Source of the DNA: CAYMST01 sp964393115
Lineage (GTDB): Bacteria; Bacteroidota; Bacteroidia; Cytophagales; Cyclobacteriaceae
NCBI GenBank assembly: GCA_964393115.1
Contig: CAYMST010000120.1
Coordinates: forward strand, 1-13,826
Reading direction: 5' to 3'
Length of the DNA stretch: 13,826 bases
In this document: positions 1-9,000 of the stretch, in pieces
Numbering within the stretch: position 1 is the stretch's first letter
How the letters are laid out: each line of letters starts with the position of its first letter
Notes under the pieces: model-generated
Database searches by the model: none
Told to the model about the DNA's origin: nothing
Seen by the model: the letters and a program-made list of their open reading frames with translations, nothing else
Translations under genes and position numbers: made by a program

Positions 1-115
1 TCCTTGTAAATACTAAATAGTCATGTGAATTTTGCGAGCCAAAATAATGAAGTCGTTTGATTGCGATGCTCGGGTACCGTAATCTTAGGGCATTAACCGA
101 TTTAAACACAGGAAC
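1..115 (+). promoter_or_regulatory. Upstream region and candidate promoter of lysA
   Basis: This 115-base leader carries no convincing coding sequence; it may contain the tail of an upstream gene, but this cannot be shown. A weak match to the Bacteroidota promoter pattern (TTTG, about 20 bases, TAnnTTTG) is TTTG at 56-59, then 20 bases, then TAATCTTAG at 80-88. The -7 element is imperfect. AGGA at 110-113 lies only 2 bases before the lysA ATG, too close for a normal Shine-Dalgarno site, which fits the weak use of such sites in this phylum. No riboswitch-like structure is evident. Confidence 0.3.
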
Positions 116-1273
116 ATGTTTTCAAAAGACATAATCAACAAATTTAGGGAGCAAGAGACCCCTTTCTACTATTACGATTTAGATCTACTTCGTAAAACGC
201 TTGATGAAGTTAAAAAACATGGCATTGATAACGGCTTCCATATTCATTACGCTTTGAAATCAAATTTCGACGACGCTGTATTGCGTGTGATTAAGGAATA
301 TGGGTTAGGTATCGATGCGGTTAGCGGCAACGAAATTCAAAAGGCTATTGATGTTGGTTTTAATGGTAGTCAAATTGCTTTTGCCGGAGTCGGAAAAAGC
401 GACGCTGAAATAAACCTTGCTTTAGATCATGACATCTTTGCTTTTAACTGTGAAAGTCCACATGAACTACAGATCATAAATGAATTGGCCGTTGCCAAAG
501 GTAAGACGGCACAAGTAGCACTAAGAATCAATCCTAATGTTGATCCTAAAACCCATAAATATATCACCACCGGTTTATCGGATAATAAATTTGGAATCAA
601 CCCATGGGATCTAAAAGATATATTCCAAAAACTACCTGAATATCAAAATGTAAATGTAATGGGCGCTCATTTTCATATAGGCTCCCAAATAACAGATATC
701 GGTCGGTACCAACTATTGTGTGACAAACTAAAGGACCTTTTACAGTTATTTGACGACCAAGGAATTAAGCTAACGCATGTCAATGTTGGAGGTGGGTTAG
801 GTATTGATTACGAAAACCCTTTAGATAATCCTATTCCTCCATTTAAAGAGTACTTTGAGACCTTTAAAAACAATGTTCAACTCAAAGAAGGGCAAGAATT
901 ACACTTTGAGTTGGGTAGATCGATCACGGGACAATGTGGAACATTGATCACAAAAGTGTTGTATCTGAAACCCGCTTCAAAAACTAATTTTGCTATTGTA
1001 GATGGTGGCATGACTGAGTTGATACGGCCTATGCTCTATCAAGCACATCATGAAATTAAAAACCTTACGAGTACTGGTGAAAACAAAACCTACGATGTCG
1101 TAGGGCCAATTTGTGAGAGTACTGATTCTTTTGCTAAGGGACTAACACTTCCGGAATGTAAACGCGGAGACTTAATAGCCATTCGTTCAGCGGGTGCCTA
1201 TGGACAAGTTATGAGTAGTCGTTACAATCTGCGGGATTTGGCTAGAGCAGTAAATAGTGACGAGCTACAGTAA
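116..1273 (+). CDS. lysA: Diaminopimelate decarboxylase (LysA)
   Basis: This cytoplasmic PLP enzyme removes CO2 from meso-diaminopimelate to give L-lysine, the last step of the DAP pathway. The 385-residue product has the fold-type III (alanine racemase-like) barrel followed by the C-terminal beta domain. Visible landmarks are the PLP lysine in HYALKSN (K48), the HFHIGSQ barrel motif (185-191), the phosphate-binding GGG (225-227), the ELGRS substrate motif (265-269), the active-site PICES cysteine from the partner subunit (C333, E334) and GAYG (360-363) near the C terminus. It is slightly shorter than the usual 400-420 residues but complete at both ends. The ATG at 116 is the natural start, because the protein begins directly with the conserved helix before the FYYYDLDLL strand. 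The gene stands alone on this strand and converges on the antiporter gene. Orthologous family assignment is secure. Confidence 0.96.
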   Translation: MFSKDIINKFREQETPFYYYDLDLLRKTLDEVKKHGIDNGFHIHYALKSNFDDAVLRVIKEYGLGIDAVSGNEIQKAIDVGFNGSQIAFAGVGKSDAEINLALDHDIFAFNCESPHELQIINELAVAKGKTAQVALRINPNVDPKTHKYITTGLSDNKFGINPWDLKDIFQKLPEYQNVNVMGAHFHIGSQITDIGRYQLLCDKLKDLLQLFDDQGIKLTHVNVGGGLGIDYENPLDNPIPPFKEYFETFKNNVQLKEGQELHFELGRSITGQCGTLITKVLYLKPASKTNFAIVDGGMTELIRPMLYQAHHEIKNLTSTGENKTYDVVGPICESTDSFAKGLTLPECKRGDLIAIRSAGAYGQVMSSRYNLRDLARAVNSDELQ

Positions 1274-1286
1274 TTATAAGATTTCA

Positions 1287-1325
1287 TTCAAGTCATTGAA
1301 GATCTGAGTATTTCAATGACTTGAA
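1287..1325. terminator. Perfect 14-bp inverted repeat between convergent lysA and nhaC (putative bidirectional terminator)
   Basis: Left arm TTCAAGTCATTGAA (1287-1300) and right arm TTCAATGACTTGAA (1312-1325) are exact reverse complements around an 11-base loop. The repeat lies 13 bases after the lysA stop and 11 bases after the antiporter stop, almost exactly midway. Neither side has a T-tract, so it is not a canonical intrinsic terminator. It could be a 3'-end stabilising hairpin for both mRNAs or, less likely, a protein-binding palindrome. Confidence 0.6.
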
Positions 1326-1336
1326 AGCTATGCTCG

Positions 1337-2746
1337 CTAAATTATAAAACCCACTATTAAAAAAAGCACTAAACTAATTCCGCCAGCAAATAGCGCAAAT
1401 GGGAGTTGTGTATTGACATGCTCCATGTGATCACAATCAGAGGCAATAGAGGATATCAGTGTAGTATCGGAAACTGGGGAACAGTGATCTCCAAATACTC
1501 CTCCTCCCAAAATAGCCGCTAGAAGAAGTGCTTCATTGACCTCGCCAGTTGTTGATATACCCGCCATAAGCGGAATCATGATCGCGAACGTTCCCCAAGA
1601 GGTACCTGTAGAAAACGCAATAAATCCACTAATGACAAAAAATAACGCCGGTATCAAACCAAGGTGAATGTTGGAGAGCACCAAGGAAGCCACGTAATTA
1701 CCTGTACCTAAAGATTTAGCCATACTACCCAAGGCAAAGGCTAATATCATGAGTAAGGCCATCTCCATCATGTCCTTCATACCATTCATTGCCAAAGTGT
1801 TAATCTTTGACGTATTCCATCTTTTAGTGGCCATTAATAGAACCAACATGACTATGATTCCATTTAAAACCGAAAAAAGTACTGAAAATGAACCTGAACC
1901 ATTTTTAAAGGCGGATAACATATCATGTGTATCCTCACCCCAACCCGAATAAATCATGTAGCATGGCATTGAAACTACCATAACCCCAAAAGGTAATATC
2001 ATGTCCCATAATGTATCTCCTTCAGTCTCGATTGTTTGACTTACCGTCTTAACATCCCTGTAAGCCGTTGTGCGAAACACTTTTTCGACCTGCTTTGATT
2101 TGCCCAATAAAATGGTCATTATAACTAACGCAATGGCCATAAATGGATAAAAGTTTATCCATACACTTTGGAAAAAAAGATCAACTGGATATTCGAATCC
2201 ATTCTGCATCAGAAGTCCTACAATAAATGCTCCCCAAGCATTAAAAGGTAAAAGAATAGAAGAGGGTGAACTGGTGGAGTCCAATATGTACGCCAACTTG
2301 GTTCTTGGAAGCTTGACCTTATCATATATAGGTTTGAAAATTGTGCCAGTGGTCAATATGGAAATATTGGTTTCTATGAATAAGAGTAATCCAAGTCCCA
2401 TAGTATAAAACTGTGCTTTCTTTTCAACCGTAGCATCCTGATTGGCGTTGACGCTTTTGAAGATTCTATTTGCAAAAGCATTAGCCCCTCCATAGTCCTT
2501 CGTAAAACGAATTAAAACACCAATTAATAATGTAAACAATACTACTCGAACATTTCCGTCGTCATGAAAAACGGTAATTACACCATTCATCATTTGAAAG
2601 AAGCCGTTGAGAGGATGCCATTCGGCCAAGATCAGATAGCCAAAAAATAAACCAGATATTAATGAAAAATAGACTTCTTTTGTTCTGATCGCAAGTATCA
2701 CTGCGATCAAGGGAGGAAGTATCGAAATCCAACCAATGTCATTCAT
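1337..2746 (-). CDS. NhaC-family Na+/H+ antiporter
   Basis: This is an inner-membrane secondary transporter of the NhaC family in the ion transporter superfamily, expected to exchange Na+ for H+, or an organic or amino-acid substrate for cations. The 469-residue protein has about a dozen hydrophobic segments. The family's two signature regions are visible: GTSWGTFAIMIPLMAG (381-396) and GGGVFGDHCSPVSDTT (414-429), the latter with the conserved Asp/His/Ser-Pro core. An N-terminal half-repeat counterpart, ETNISILTTGTIFKP, starts at residue 125. The ATG at 2744-2746 gives a normal N terminus that runs straight into the first membrane helix. It is divergent from the NlpC/P60 lipoprotein gene and convergent with lysA. 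NhaC relatives include malate/lactate antiporters and predicted lysine transporters (LysW), so the substrate is open; the lysA neighbour is only a weak hint. Confidence 0.92.
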   Translation of the reverse strand: MNDIGWISILPPLIAVILAIRTKEVYFSLISGLFFGYLILAEWHPLNGFFQMMNGVITVFHDDGNVRVVLFTLLIGVLIRFTKDYGGANAFANRIFKSVNANQDATVEKKAQFYTMGLGLLLFIETNISILTTGTIFKPIYDKVKLPRTKLAYILDSTSSPSSILLPFNAWGAFIVGLLMQNGFEYPVDLFFQSVWINFYPFMAIALVIMTILLGKSKQVEKVFRTTAYRDVKTVSQTIETEGDTLWDMILPFGVMVVSMPCYMIYSGWGEDTHDMLSAFKNGSGSFSVLFSVLNGIIVMLVLLMATKRWNTSKINTLAMNGMKDMMEMALLMILAFALGSMAKSLGTGNYVASLVLSNIHLGLIPALFFVISGFIAFSTGTSWGTFAIMIPLMAGISTTGEVNEALLLAAILGGGVFGDHCSPVSDTTLISSIASDCDHMEHVNTQLPFALFAGGISLVLFLIVGFII

Positions 2747-2873
2747 AATTTAAACAGCAAAAAAGGAATACAAACTTAACATCCAGAACATACCAACTGA
2801 AGATGAAAAGTTTACAACTAATACCATCTGGATCGCCGCAGCGATGTGATGATCCGTCAAAACAAACAAAAAC
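2747..2873. promoter_or_regulatory. Divergent intergenic region with candidate promoter for the NhaC gene
   Basis: This 127-bp region separates two divergent start codons. On the minus strand, TAAGTTTG (2771-2778) matches the Bacteroidota -7 consensus TAnnTTTG exactly and would give a short leader of about 20 bases before the antiporter ATG. A -33 TTG lies only 15 bases further upstream, closer than usual. For the plus-strand gene no clear -7 element is seen, and its ATG is preceded by an A-rich stretch without a Shine-Dalgarno sequence. A small GC-rich patch (2831-2845) can form a 5-bp stem of doubtful meaning. The region is too short for a lysine riboswitch. Confidence 0.35.
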
Positions 2874-4079
2874 ATGTATAGATTAAAGCTACTACAATTC
2901 GTTATACTCTGCGTCATAATGCAGTCTTGTCAGACTAAAAACAGTCAATTTCTGGAAGTCGAGCAGATTATCGATGATATAAAAGAGCGCTTGGCCCCTG
3001 ACAAGCGAACGGTTTTATATACTATTCAAACCGAGCGAAAGGAAAACAGATTGGTGGTGAGTGGTGAAACATCATCTCAAAAAGCTTATTTACAACTCCA
3101 AGACGCATTGTCCAAACTATCCAACCCAATAAATTTTCAAGTAGACCTACTGCCTACTAAAGCGGTTGCGAAATTACAATTTGGGTTAACGCGAAATTCG
3201 GTATCTAATTTAAGATCCAAACCCAAGCACTCTGCTGAACTGGCCACTCAATCGATTATGGGCCATCCTCTAAAAGTTCTTAAACAAGAAGGAGAATGGT
3301 ACCTTGTACAATGTGGAGACAAATATATCGCTTGGGTAGACCATGGTGGAATACAGCTACTGGACAAAGCACAGTACTCTTCTTGGATAGAAGATTCTAA
3401 AGTAATTTTCACGTCTATCGGGGGAAGCGTGTATGCTTCGAAGCTTCTAGAAAAGCCCATTTGTGATATTGTTTATGGAAGTTTACTATTGGTTAACAAC
3501 GAGTTTCCCGGTAGCTTTCAAGTAACCCTTCCGGATGGCCGCACCGGATTTGTTCAAAAATCAGAAGCTCAATACTATGAGCAATGGCTCAACAACTCTA
3601 AAGAAGATCCTTCTGACTTCGCCTTAAAGCTTCTAGGTCTACCCTATCTATGGGGGGGCACGAGTTCTAAGGGACTAGATTGCAGTGGTTTCACCAAGAC
3701 GATCTATCTATCTCAGGGTTTGGTAATTCCACGTGACGCATCACAGCAAATCCTGGCGGGAAATTCAATTGATGGGACTAAGGGCTTTGAGCATCTGGAA
3801 AAAGGGGATTTATTGTTTTTTGGTTCACCTAAAACCTATGAGAAAAGAGAAAGAGTAGTTCATGTAGGCATGTGGTTGGGAGATGGACAACGATATATTC
3901 ATGCTTCAGGAAATGTTCACATAAACACTATGGATTCCAAAAGCTCACACTATGATGAGTTTAATTTTAATAGGTACCTTAGAACCCGCAGGTTTAAAAA
4001 GTCAGATGGTATATCCCTCGACTTGTCAAAAGAGAATTTGTACCAATCGCTGTATTCTAAAAAGACTTTTCAAAAATAG
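2874..4079 (+). CDS. NlpC/P60 (C40) family peptidoglycan endopeptidase, lipoprotein with SH3-like domains
   Basis: This is a probable cell-wall hydrolase cleaving gamma-D-glutamyl-diamino acid bonds in muropeptides, as in YkfC-type C40 peptidases. A lipoprotein signal (residues 1-19, hydrophobic stretch ending MQSC) predicts lipidation at C19. The residues after it (QTKNSQ) lack the acidic surface-export signal, so it probably faces the periplasm. Residues 25-100 form a poorly defined domain with a BON-like flavour. SH3b-like domains follow at about 103-162 and, less clearly, 175-232. The C40 domain covers about 245-375 with YLWGG (258-262), catalytic Cys in LDCSGF (C270), His in VVHVGMW (H330) and a third polar residue in YIHASG (H343). 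A 25-residue tail follows. The length of 401 aa suits the Bacteroidota versions. The start is set by the signal peptide. The gene is convergent with the giant adhesin gene and shares a terminator hairpin with it. Confidence 0.93.
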   Translation: MYRLKLLQFVILCVIMQSCQTKNSQFLEVEQIIDDIKERLAPDKRTVLYTIQTERKENRLVVSGETSSQKAYLQLQDALSKLSNPINFQVDLLPTKAVAKLQFGLTRNSVSNLRSKPKHSAELATQSIMGHPLKVLKQEGEWYLVQCGDKYIAWVDHGGIQLLDKAQYSSWIEDSKVIFTSIGGSVYASKLLEKPICDIVYGSLLLVNNEFPGSFQVTLPDGRTGFVQKSEAQYYEQWLNNSKEDPSDFALKLLGLPYLWGGTSSKGLDCSGFTKTIYLSQGLVIPRDASQQILAGNSIDGTKGFEHLEKGDLLFFGSPKTYEKRERVVHVGMWLGDGQRYIHASGNVHINTMDSKSSHYDEFNFNRYLRTRRFKKSDGISLDLSKENLYQSLYSKKTFQK

Positions 4080-4134
4080 GTTTGCTACAGAAAGGTGTAG
4101 ATAAATTTTAGAATGATCCAAAATTGACCTTAAC

Positions 4135-4172
4135 AAAAAAGACCTCAGATGTGGACATCAGAGGTCTTTTTT
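4135..4172. terminator. Bidirectional intrinsic terminator
   Basis: AAAAAA-GACCTC (4135-4146) pairs with GAGGTC-TTTTTT (4161-4172). An A-A mismatch and then GATG/CATC extend the stem inward around a TGGA loop. The A-run before and T-run after the GC-containing stem make it a canonical Rho-independent terminator on both strands. It lies 55 bases after the NlpC/P60 stop and 28 bases after the stop of the giant minus-strand gene, so it probably ends both transcripts. Confidence 0.9.
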
Positions 4173-4200
4173 AATAGAGAAATTTATCACTAATCTCTTA

Positions 4201-6051
4201 TTAATGCAGTATTACAAATCTCTTACTCCCTACCATGCCGCTTGCGTTTGATAATTGAAGCATATACATCCCGCTCGGTGCAAATTCAGTATTTATACCC
4301 CAGTTTTGCACTCCTTTTTTCACTATGCCTGTTTTCACTACTAAGCCTGCTGCATTAATTACCCGCCATTCATAGTCGTTATCCATTCTCCTACTAAACT
4401 TCACATAAGTCATATTATCAGAAGGTATCGGATAAATGTTGAATAGATTCGTACTAAACCGTTCTCTGTCGACCACTGCTGTTGGTGCCAACTCCAGGTT
4501 ATCACGTATTTCAGTAGATGTTAAAATAGCTGATTGGTATATCGTTTTATCTCTCGCATTTTGAATAAAAGCAATAATGGACATATTTAATGGGTCGTTG
4601 AAGTTATCAATTTCCCATGACTCTCTCATAGATATAGTATTGCCAACAAGTGGCACGGCATCAAACCTTACTCCTGCTCCACTAGGTAACATTTTCCTAA
4701 GCACATTGTATAACGTATCCATTTGCTGGGTACTGGAGTTAAAGGCTAATACTTCGTCCTCTACCAGTGCTATATATCCTCTTAGTTCGGTATCTTCATC
4801 CAGTCCTAAATCCAAGATAGAAGTGAAGTCAACTGAGATATCTAACACATAGTTTGGTAATATTTCACCACTACTATTTTGATCATTGAGTGTTATACCC
4901 ACATCAAAGCCCGGGTCCTTTAGTGCCACCCGATTTAAGTCTCCTTGTGACCAAGTAAGGTTTTCTAACGTTCTTTGTCCAGAAGAGACTGTATTAACGA
5001 CTCCACTAAGGGCAGTTGATGGAACACTTTCAACTCCATAGAATAACGTTCTCGCACTTGGATCCTTTGAGTTGATCACGTTGATAGAGTCATTATTTCC
5101 AATCAAATCAGTATAATAATCCAGGACAATTACGTCTCCATTATTATTTTCTAACACTCGTAATCGATTCTGCGTATCTCTCGTGGACGCGAATGAAGTT
5201 GGAGATAATGTAGATGAGAATTGTTCTAAGACCACTAGATTAGTTCGCTCCCCTATCCAGAAATTATCAAAAGCAAAACCTTCAGCCTCTGCATCACCAT
5301 TCGAACTCAACGCAAACCTAAACCTCACCGAATCTCGACCTTCTATTGGAATATCATCCAATTTATGTCTGGAGTTCACCCATCCACTATCAAGACTAGC
5401 AGAAGAAGGAATGGACCAGCCCAACACTTCAGCGTTATCAACATGTAACGATTGCTCACCTATATCAGTTAGCACCCCGATCTCATTGAACCAATTGGTT
5501 CCTGAAGCATCATCGTTATCGCCATTGAAGTCACCAAGTACATTCCATGATTTACCGTCATCAATTGAATATTGCAATACGACGCCATCCGCACGAGTAG
5601 CGAAATTCCACTTAGCATCAAACCTTACCATTGGTCTATCTAGTCCGGTGATATCAAACGACGGAGAATTCACCCAAGAGTTTTCATCAGAACCATAATT
5701 ACCGGATTGTTTTGTACTTGACCAAGCGAAATTGGGTTGTTCATTAAGGTCTGTCCAAGCCACAGTATCGGTCATCATCCAACTATTGTCAATGGTATCA
5801 CTGCTAAAAATGATATCATCAGCGTTTGGTTGAATCGAGGTTCTATCAAAATAACGTTCATTAGTGGTAGGGTCCGCAAACCAACCTTGGCGACCACTCT
5901 CAAAATCTTGGGTGTAATTGGTAGCACTGGTCACTACTATATGAGGAATAATACTCATCGGCTTGATCAAGGAATCTACACAGCCAGAAGTAGACGTTAT
6001 TTTCATAGATAATCCCCTTGATTTCTTTCTGACGAACCAAATGCGCTCCAT
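4201..6051 (-). CDS. C-terminal part of giant T9SS-secreted adhesin: PKD end, MAM-like domain, Omp28/thioredoxin-like module, sorting domain
   Basis: The 616-codon frame is best read as the 3' part of the giant gene upstream rather than a separate gene. Its first residues have no signal peptide, and residues 17-34 (KITSTSGCVDSLIKPMSI) complete the PKD-like domain interrupted at 6003. Next comes a MAM/jelly-roll-like domain (48-268: QDFESGRQGW, SWVNSPSFDITG, VVLQYSIDDGKSW, FAFDNFWIG). Then an Omp28-like module follows: a thioredoxin-like part (271-350, VLEQF and FYGVESVPSTAL) in which the usual CxxC site is replaced by TLSPT, and a C-terminal part (about 380-512, GYIALVEDEV, VLRKMLP, IAFIQNARDKTI). 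A T9SS type-A sorting domain ends it (538-616, IYPIPSDN, GMYMLQL, KRFVILH). Possible ATGs at 6051 and at 6006 overlap the preceding stop; neither is followed by a secretion signal. The protein is probably surface-attached after T9SS export. Confidence 0.85.
   Translation of the reverse strand: MERIWFVRKKSRGLSMKITSTSGCVDSLIKPMSIIPHIVVTSATNYTQDFESGRQGWFADPTTNERYFDRTSIQPNADDIIFSSDTIDNSWMMTDTVAWTDLNEQPNFAWSSTKQSGNYGSDENSWVNSPSFDITGLDRPMVRFDAKWNFATRADGVVLQYSIDDGKSWNVLGDFNGDNDDASGTNWFNEIGVLTDIGEQSLHVDNAEVLGWSIPSSASLDSGWVNSRHKLDDIPIEGRDSVRFRFALSSNGDAEAEGFAFDNFWIGERTNLVVLEQFSSTLSPTSFASTRDTQNRLRVLENNNGDVIVLDYYTDLIGNNDSINVINSKDPSARTLFYGVESVPSTALSGVVNTVSSGQRTLENLTWSQGDLNRVALKDPGFDVGITLNDQNSSGEILPNYVLDISVDFTSILDLGLDEDTELRGYIALVEDEVLAFNSSTQQMDTLYNVLRKMLPSGAGVRFDAVPLVGNTISMRESWEIDNFNDPLNMSIIAFIQNARDKTIYQSAILTSTEIRDNLELAPTAVVDRERFSTNLFNIYPIPSDNMTYVKFSRRMDNDYEWRVINAAGLVVKTGIVKKGVQNWGINTEFAPSGMYMLQLSNASGMVGSKRFVILH
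6003..6006 (-). other. Apparent 1-nt frameshift joining the middle and C-terminal parts of the giant gene
   Basis: On the minus strand the upstream frame reads GDYL then TGA, while the frame one base over reads ATG-AAA-ATA as MKITSTSGCVDS. Inserting one base here, for example giving CTA-GTG-AAA, restores GDYLVKITSTSGCVDS. This is the expected final strand and GC-DS end of a Bacteroidota PKD domain that began with LWSAFG. Flanking short runs (GGGG, AAAA) make a sequencing or assembly deletion plausible. A true mutation, or ATGA translational coupling, are alternatives. Confidence 0.7.
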
Positions 6052-9000
6052 AAAGGCTCTTCGGCTAGTGAAAAAGGAGCACCACTTACAAACAATTCAT
6101 TTCGACTAGCCAACAGAAGAGAGTCAGTAGTGAACAACTGGTAGTCAATTCTCCTTATTTCCGAATTAGTTACACCAAATACACTAGATGTTTGATTGGA
6201 CCTGTCTACATTATACAATAAGTTCAAATCCGGACCGGATGTAATATTCTCCCAAGCAAATTCTGGCACCGGTATACTTCCCACTGTCACAGGCAATATC
6301 ACTTCTGTTTTACATGCCAATGATCCAGTATCGGTCACGTTCAATTGAAGGTTTGCCCGCTGAGCTGCAGTATAGGCATAAGACACATTATGTAGTCCTA
6401 CTCCTGATACCTCATCTTCGGTCGTAACTTCGGGGTTATTATCATTAAAGTTCCAATCTAACATAAAAAGGCTTGAATCTAACTCTTCGTTAACGACTGC
6501 ATTAAAATTCAGTTCCTCTTCATTACAACTAGATTCTGGAATGATAACATCTACTACTGGATTGCTAATGATTTCAAAAGGGAAAGCAAGTGTTTGCGTA
6601 CAGCTTTTAGGAACCCCTCGAGCCACGTTAAAAGAATAGGTATACAAAACAGTATCTCGATGGCTATAATCGGTTGAATCCAAATTGATCCGTTTCAACC
6701 TCATCAGTGCTTTTTCATTACCATCCCTCGTTATTCGATTGTCTAGAGTATCGGGAGCAATACCTGCAAATTTTGTACTTAGCGCAAAGCTGGCTTCAAA
6801 TATCTGGTTTTGTCCCAAACTCCGTGAGTTCTGAATATCAATTTCTATTTCATCAACATCTCTACAGAACATCGATGTACCTGAACTGAACTCACTGCCT
6901 AACTGACCGATTTGACTAATGGTCACTGTTCGTTCGTTATTACTAATACAACCATTATCCAAAGCTGTTTCGAAACCGAAAAGTAAGACCGAGTCTTGCC
7001 GTAATGAACTATCTCGTTCTATGTTTAACAATTCTAGGGGATCGTAATTTATTGCGGTTACACCATTCTCAAAATCGATAAAGTCGTTTCTCACCGTATC
7101 CGTTTCAACCCTAACATAGAATTTAGAGCTTCCACTGGCAATTTGCGTACCGGCCGGTAATTCTGACAATCCATCAACACGCATTTCAAGATCCCCGTTA
7201 ACACAACTATAATCAATAGAATCAGAAGTGTAAATGGTTAGTGGAATTCGAGGACGTATTTCCAACATTGCAGTTCCCTGACGGCTCACACAGCTTCCAG
7301 CATTATTCGTAGTTTGCGTGACAAATATTTCATAGCTGGCAGCTTCATTCTCATCTTCACCCAACGCCGATAGTATTTCACTTACTTCAGCTGAATCGGT
7401 TGTTAACCCAACTATTGGGTTATCCGATTGGAACGCCAATTGATCTCGGTACCATTTATAGCTGGAATTACCTAAATCGTTCTCTACTACAAAATTCAGA
7501 TCGGATACATCATCACCTTGACACAAGGTGTTTAATTGAATGGATGGTGCTGCGAGGGTATCAAATATATTGTATGTCTTGGTAGTCACCTGACTAAAAC
7601 ATCCATCGAAACCTCTAGTAGAATCTTGATTAGCCAAGCGATATACATAAAAATTAACTACCGTATCAATTGTTGACACGGATAAGTCAACGTATGAATC
7701 CATATCTTCAAACCTCAATGAGATATTACTTATTGAATCTAGTGCACTTGAACTCGCTGCAATTGGATCCGACACCTCATCTCTGAATAGTATATATGAA
7801 GTAGCTGGAATAGGAACTTCAATCGTAACGTCATTAAGTCGTTCCCCTTTACAGATATCCTCAGTTGGCGATCCCAAAGTAGGCGAGAGAACGGTGTTAT
7901 AAACTTCTACCTCTACCTCTAGTGCTTGACTTTGACAACCATTGAACCCAAATTGGGGTTGCGCGAGATCCGTATCTGTTATCTGTCTAAGGAAGTAAGT
8001 ATAAGCCCCAGCGTTTTCATCTGTTGATACCACACCAATTCCCAGCCCGGTACTATCTGGTACAATAGATATTATTGACGAATCACCAGCATTAATAACA
8101 TTCGCTAACCTCAACGAGTCTCCAGTATCCGAATCCTCATATAGATTAAACTCCGCATTAAGTTCTCCAACAAAATCGATATCAAGAAGACTATCTCCAT
8201 TACAATACAATAAGTTTTGAGCCCCAGTTAATCTCGGTCTTTCAGGGATTCCTAAAACATTTATGGTTAAAAGGGAGGTATCTGAAGAACATCCTGCGAA
8301 TTTATCTTCAACAATACTTGAGCTTAATGTAATGGCGAACTGCGCAAGCTCATCGGAAAGTGTTATCACACCAAGTTCCCCAGCGGTAGCAGCGCTATCA
8401 TTTGATGCAGAAATTCTATCTAACAAGAAATTGGTGCCTTGACTAACATTATACCAATTAAACTTATAGGTGCTGTCGGGATCATTAAATCCAGCCGGGA
8501 CGCTCAAACTAAAGGAAACACCATTTAGCGTTTCTGCGCAGTACCTTAATTCCACGTCTGTCGAGTTCCCTAGACCATCTACTACATTTTCAATAATTGG
8601 CTTCTCAGAAACATTGAATACGTCTATTACCAACTTCTCTGTTCCTCCTTCACACCCTTGGAAAGTAGTACCAGGAATCGCTCCAGTGTTTTTTGCCACA
8701 AATAACTCAGCATCACTCGCGACTCTACCATCCGTATCCAACAGAATTCCCGTCCCAATGAGATTAACTAAATTATAATCCGGTGTCGAAGCTCCTCCAG
8801 TTAGGATGTTCTGCTTTAAGGTATCACTATACCAATTATAAACCTCTTGACGGTCAGACTTAATGGAAAAATCATCTACTATGAGAGAGTTTACATTTAA
8901 TGCTTCCTCTATTGATTCCGAAATCAAGGTATCATCCAGACAAGCAAAATACTCGCTTACGATATCCGGTAACCCAGGCACTTCATTAATATTTACATCA

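Noticed and set aside
2830..2855. GC-rich patch with ATCGC/GCGAT and GGATC/GATCC arms upstream of the NlpC/P60 gene
   Set aside because: The stems are only 5 bp and partly overlap each other; not strong enough to call a regulatory hairpin.
2747..2873. Lysine riboswitch before the NhaC-family gene
   Set aside because: The intergenic region is shorter than a typical L-box and lacks any visible multi-helix structure.
5183..5698. 171-codon plus-strand open frame, and similar antisense frames at 12806-13207, 8470-8778, 4577-4852 and 1749-1952
   Set aside because: They lie wholly opposite well-supported coding frames, show Ser/Leu/Thr-rich composition expected from the complement of Asp/Ser-rich codons, and contain no recognisable domain.
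4201..6051. Independent downstream gene translationally coupled through ATGA
   Set aside because: A T9SS cargo needs an N-terminal export signal, which is absent, and the PKD domain pattern runs straight across the junction. Kept only as an alternative.
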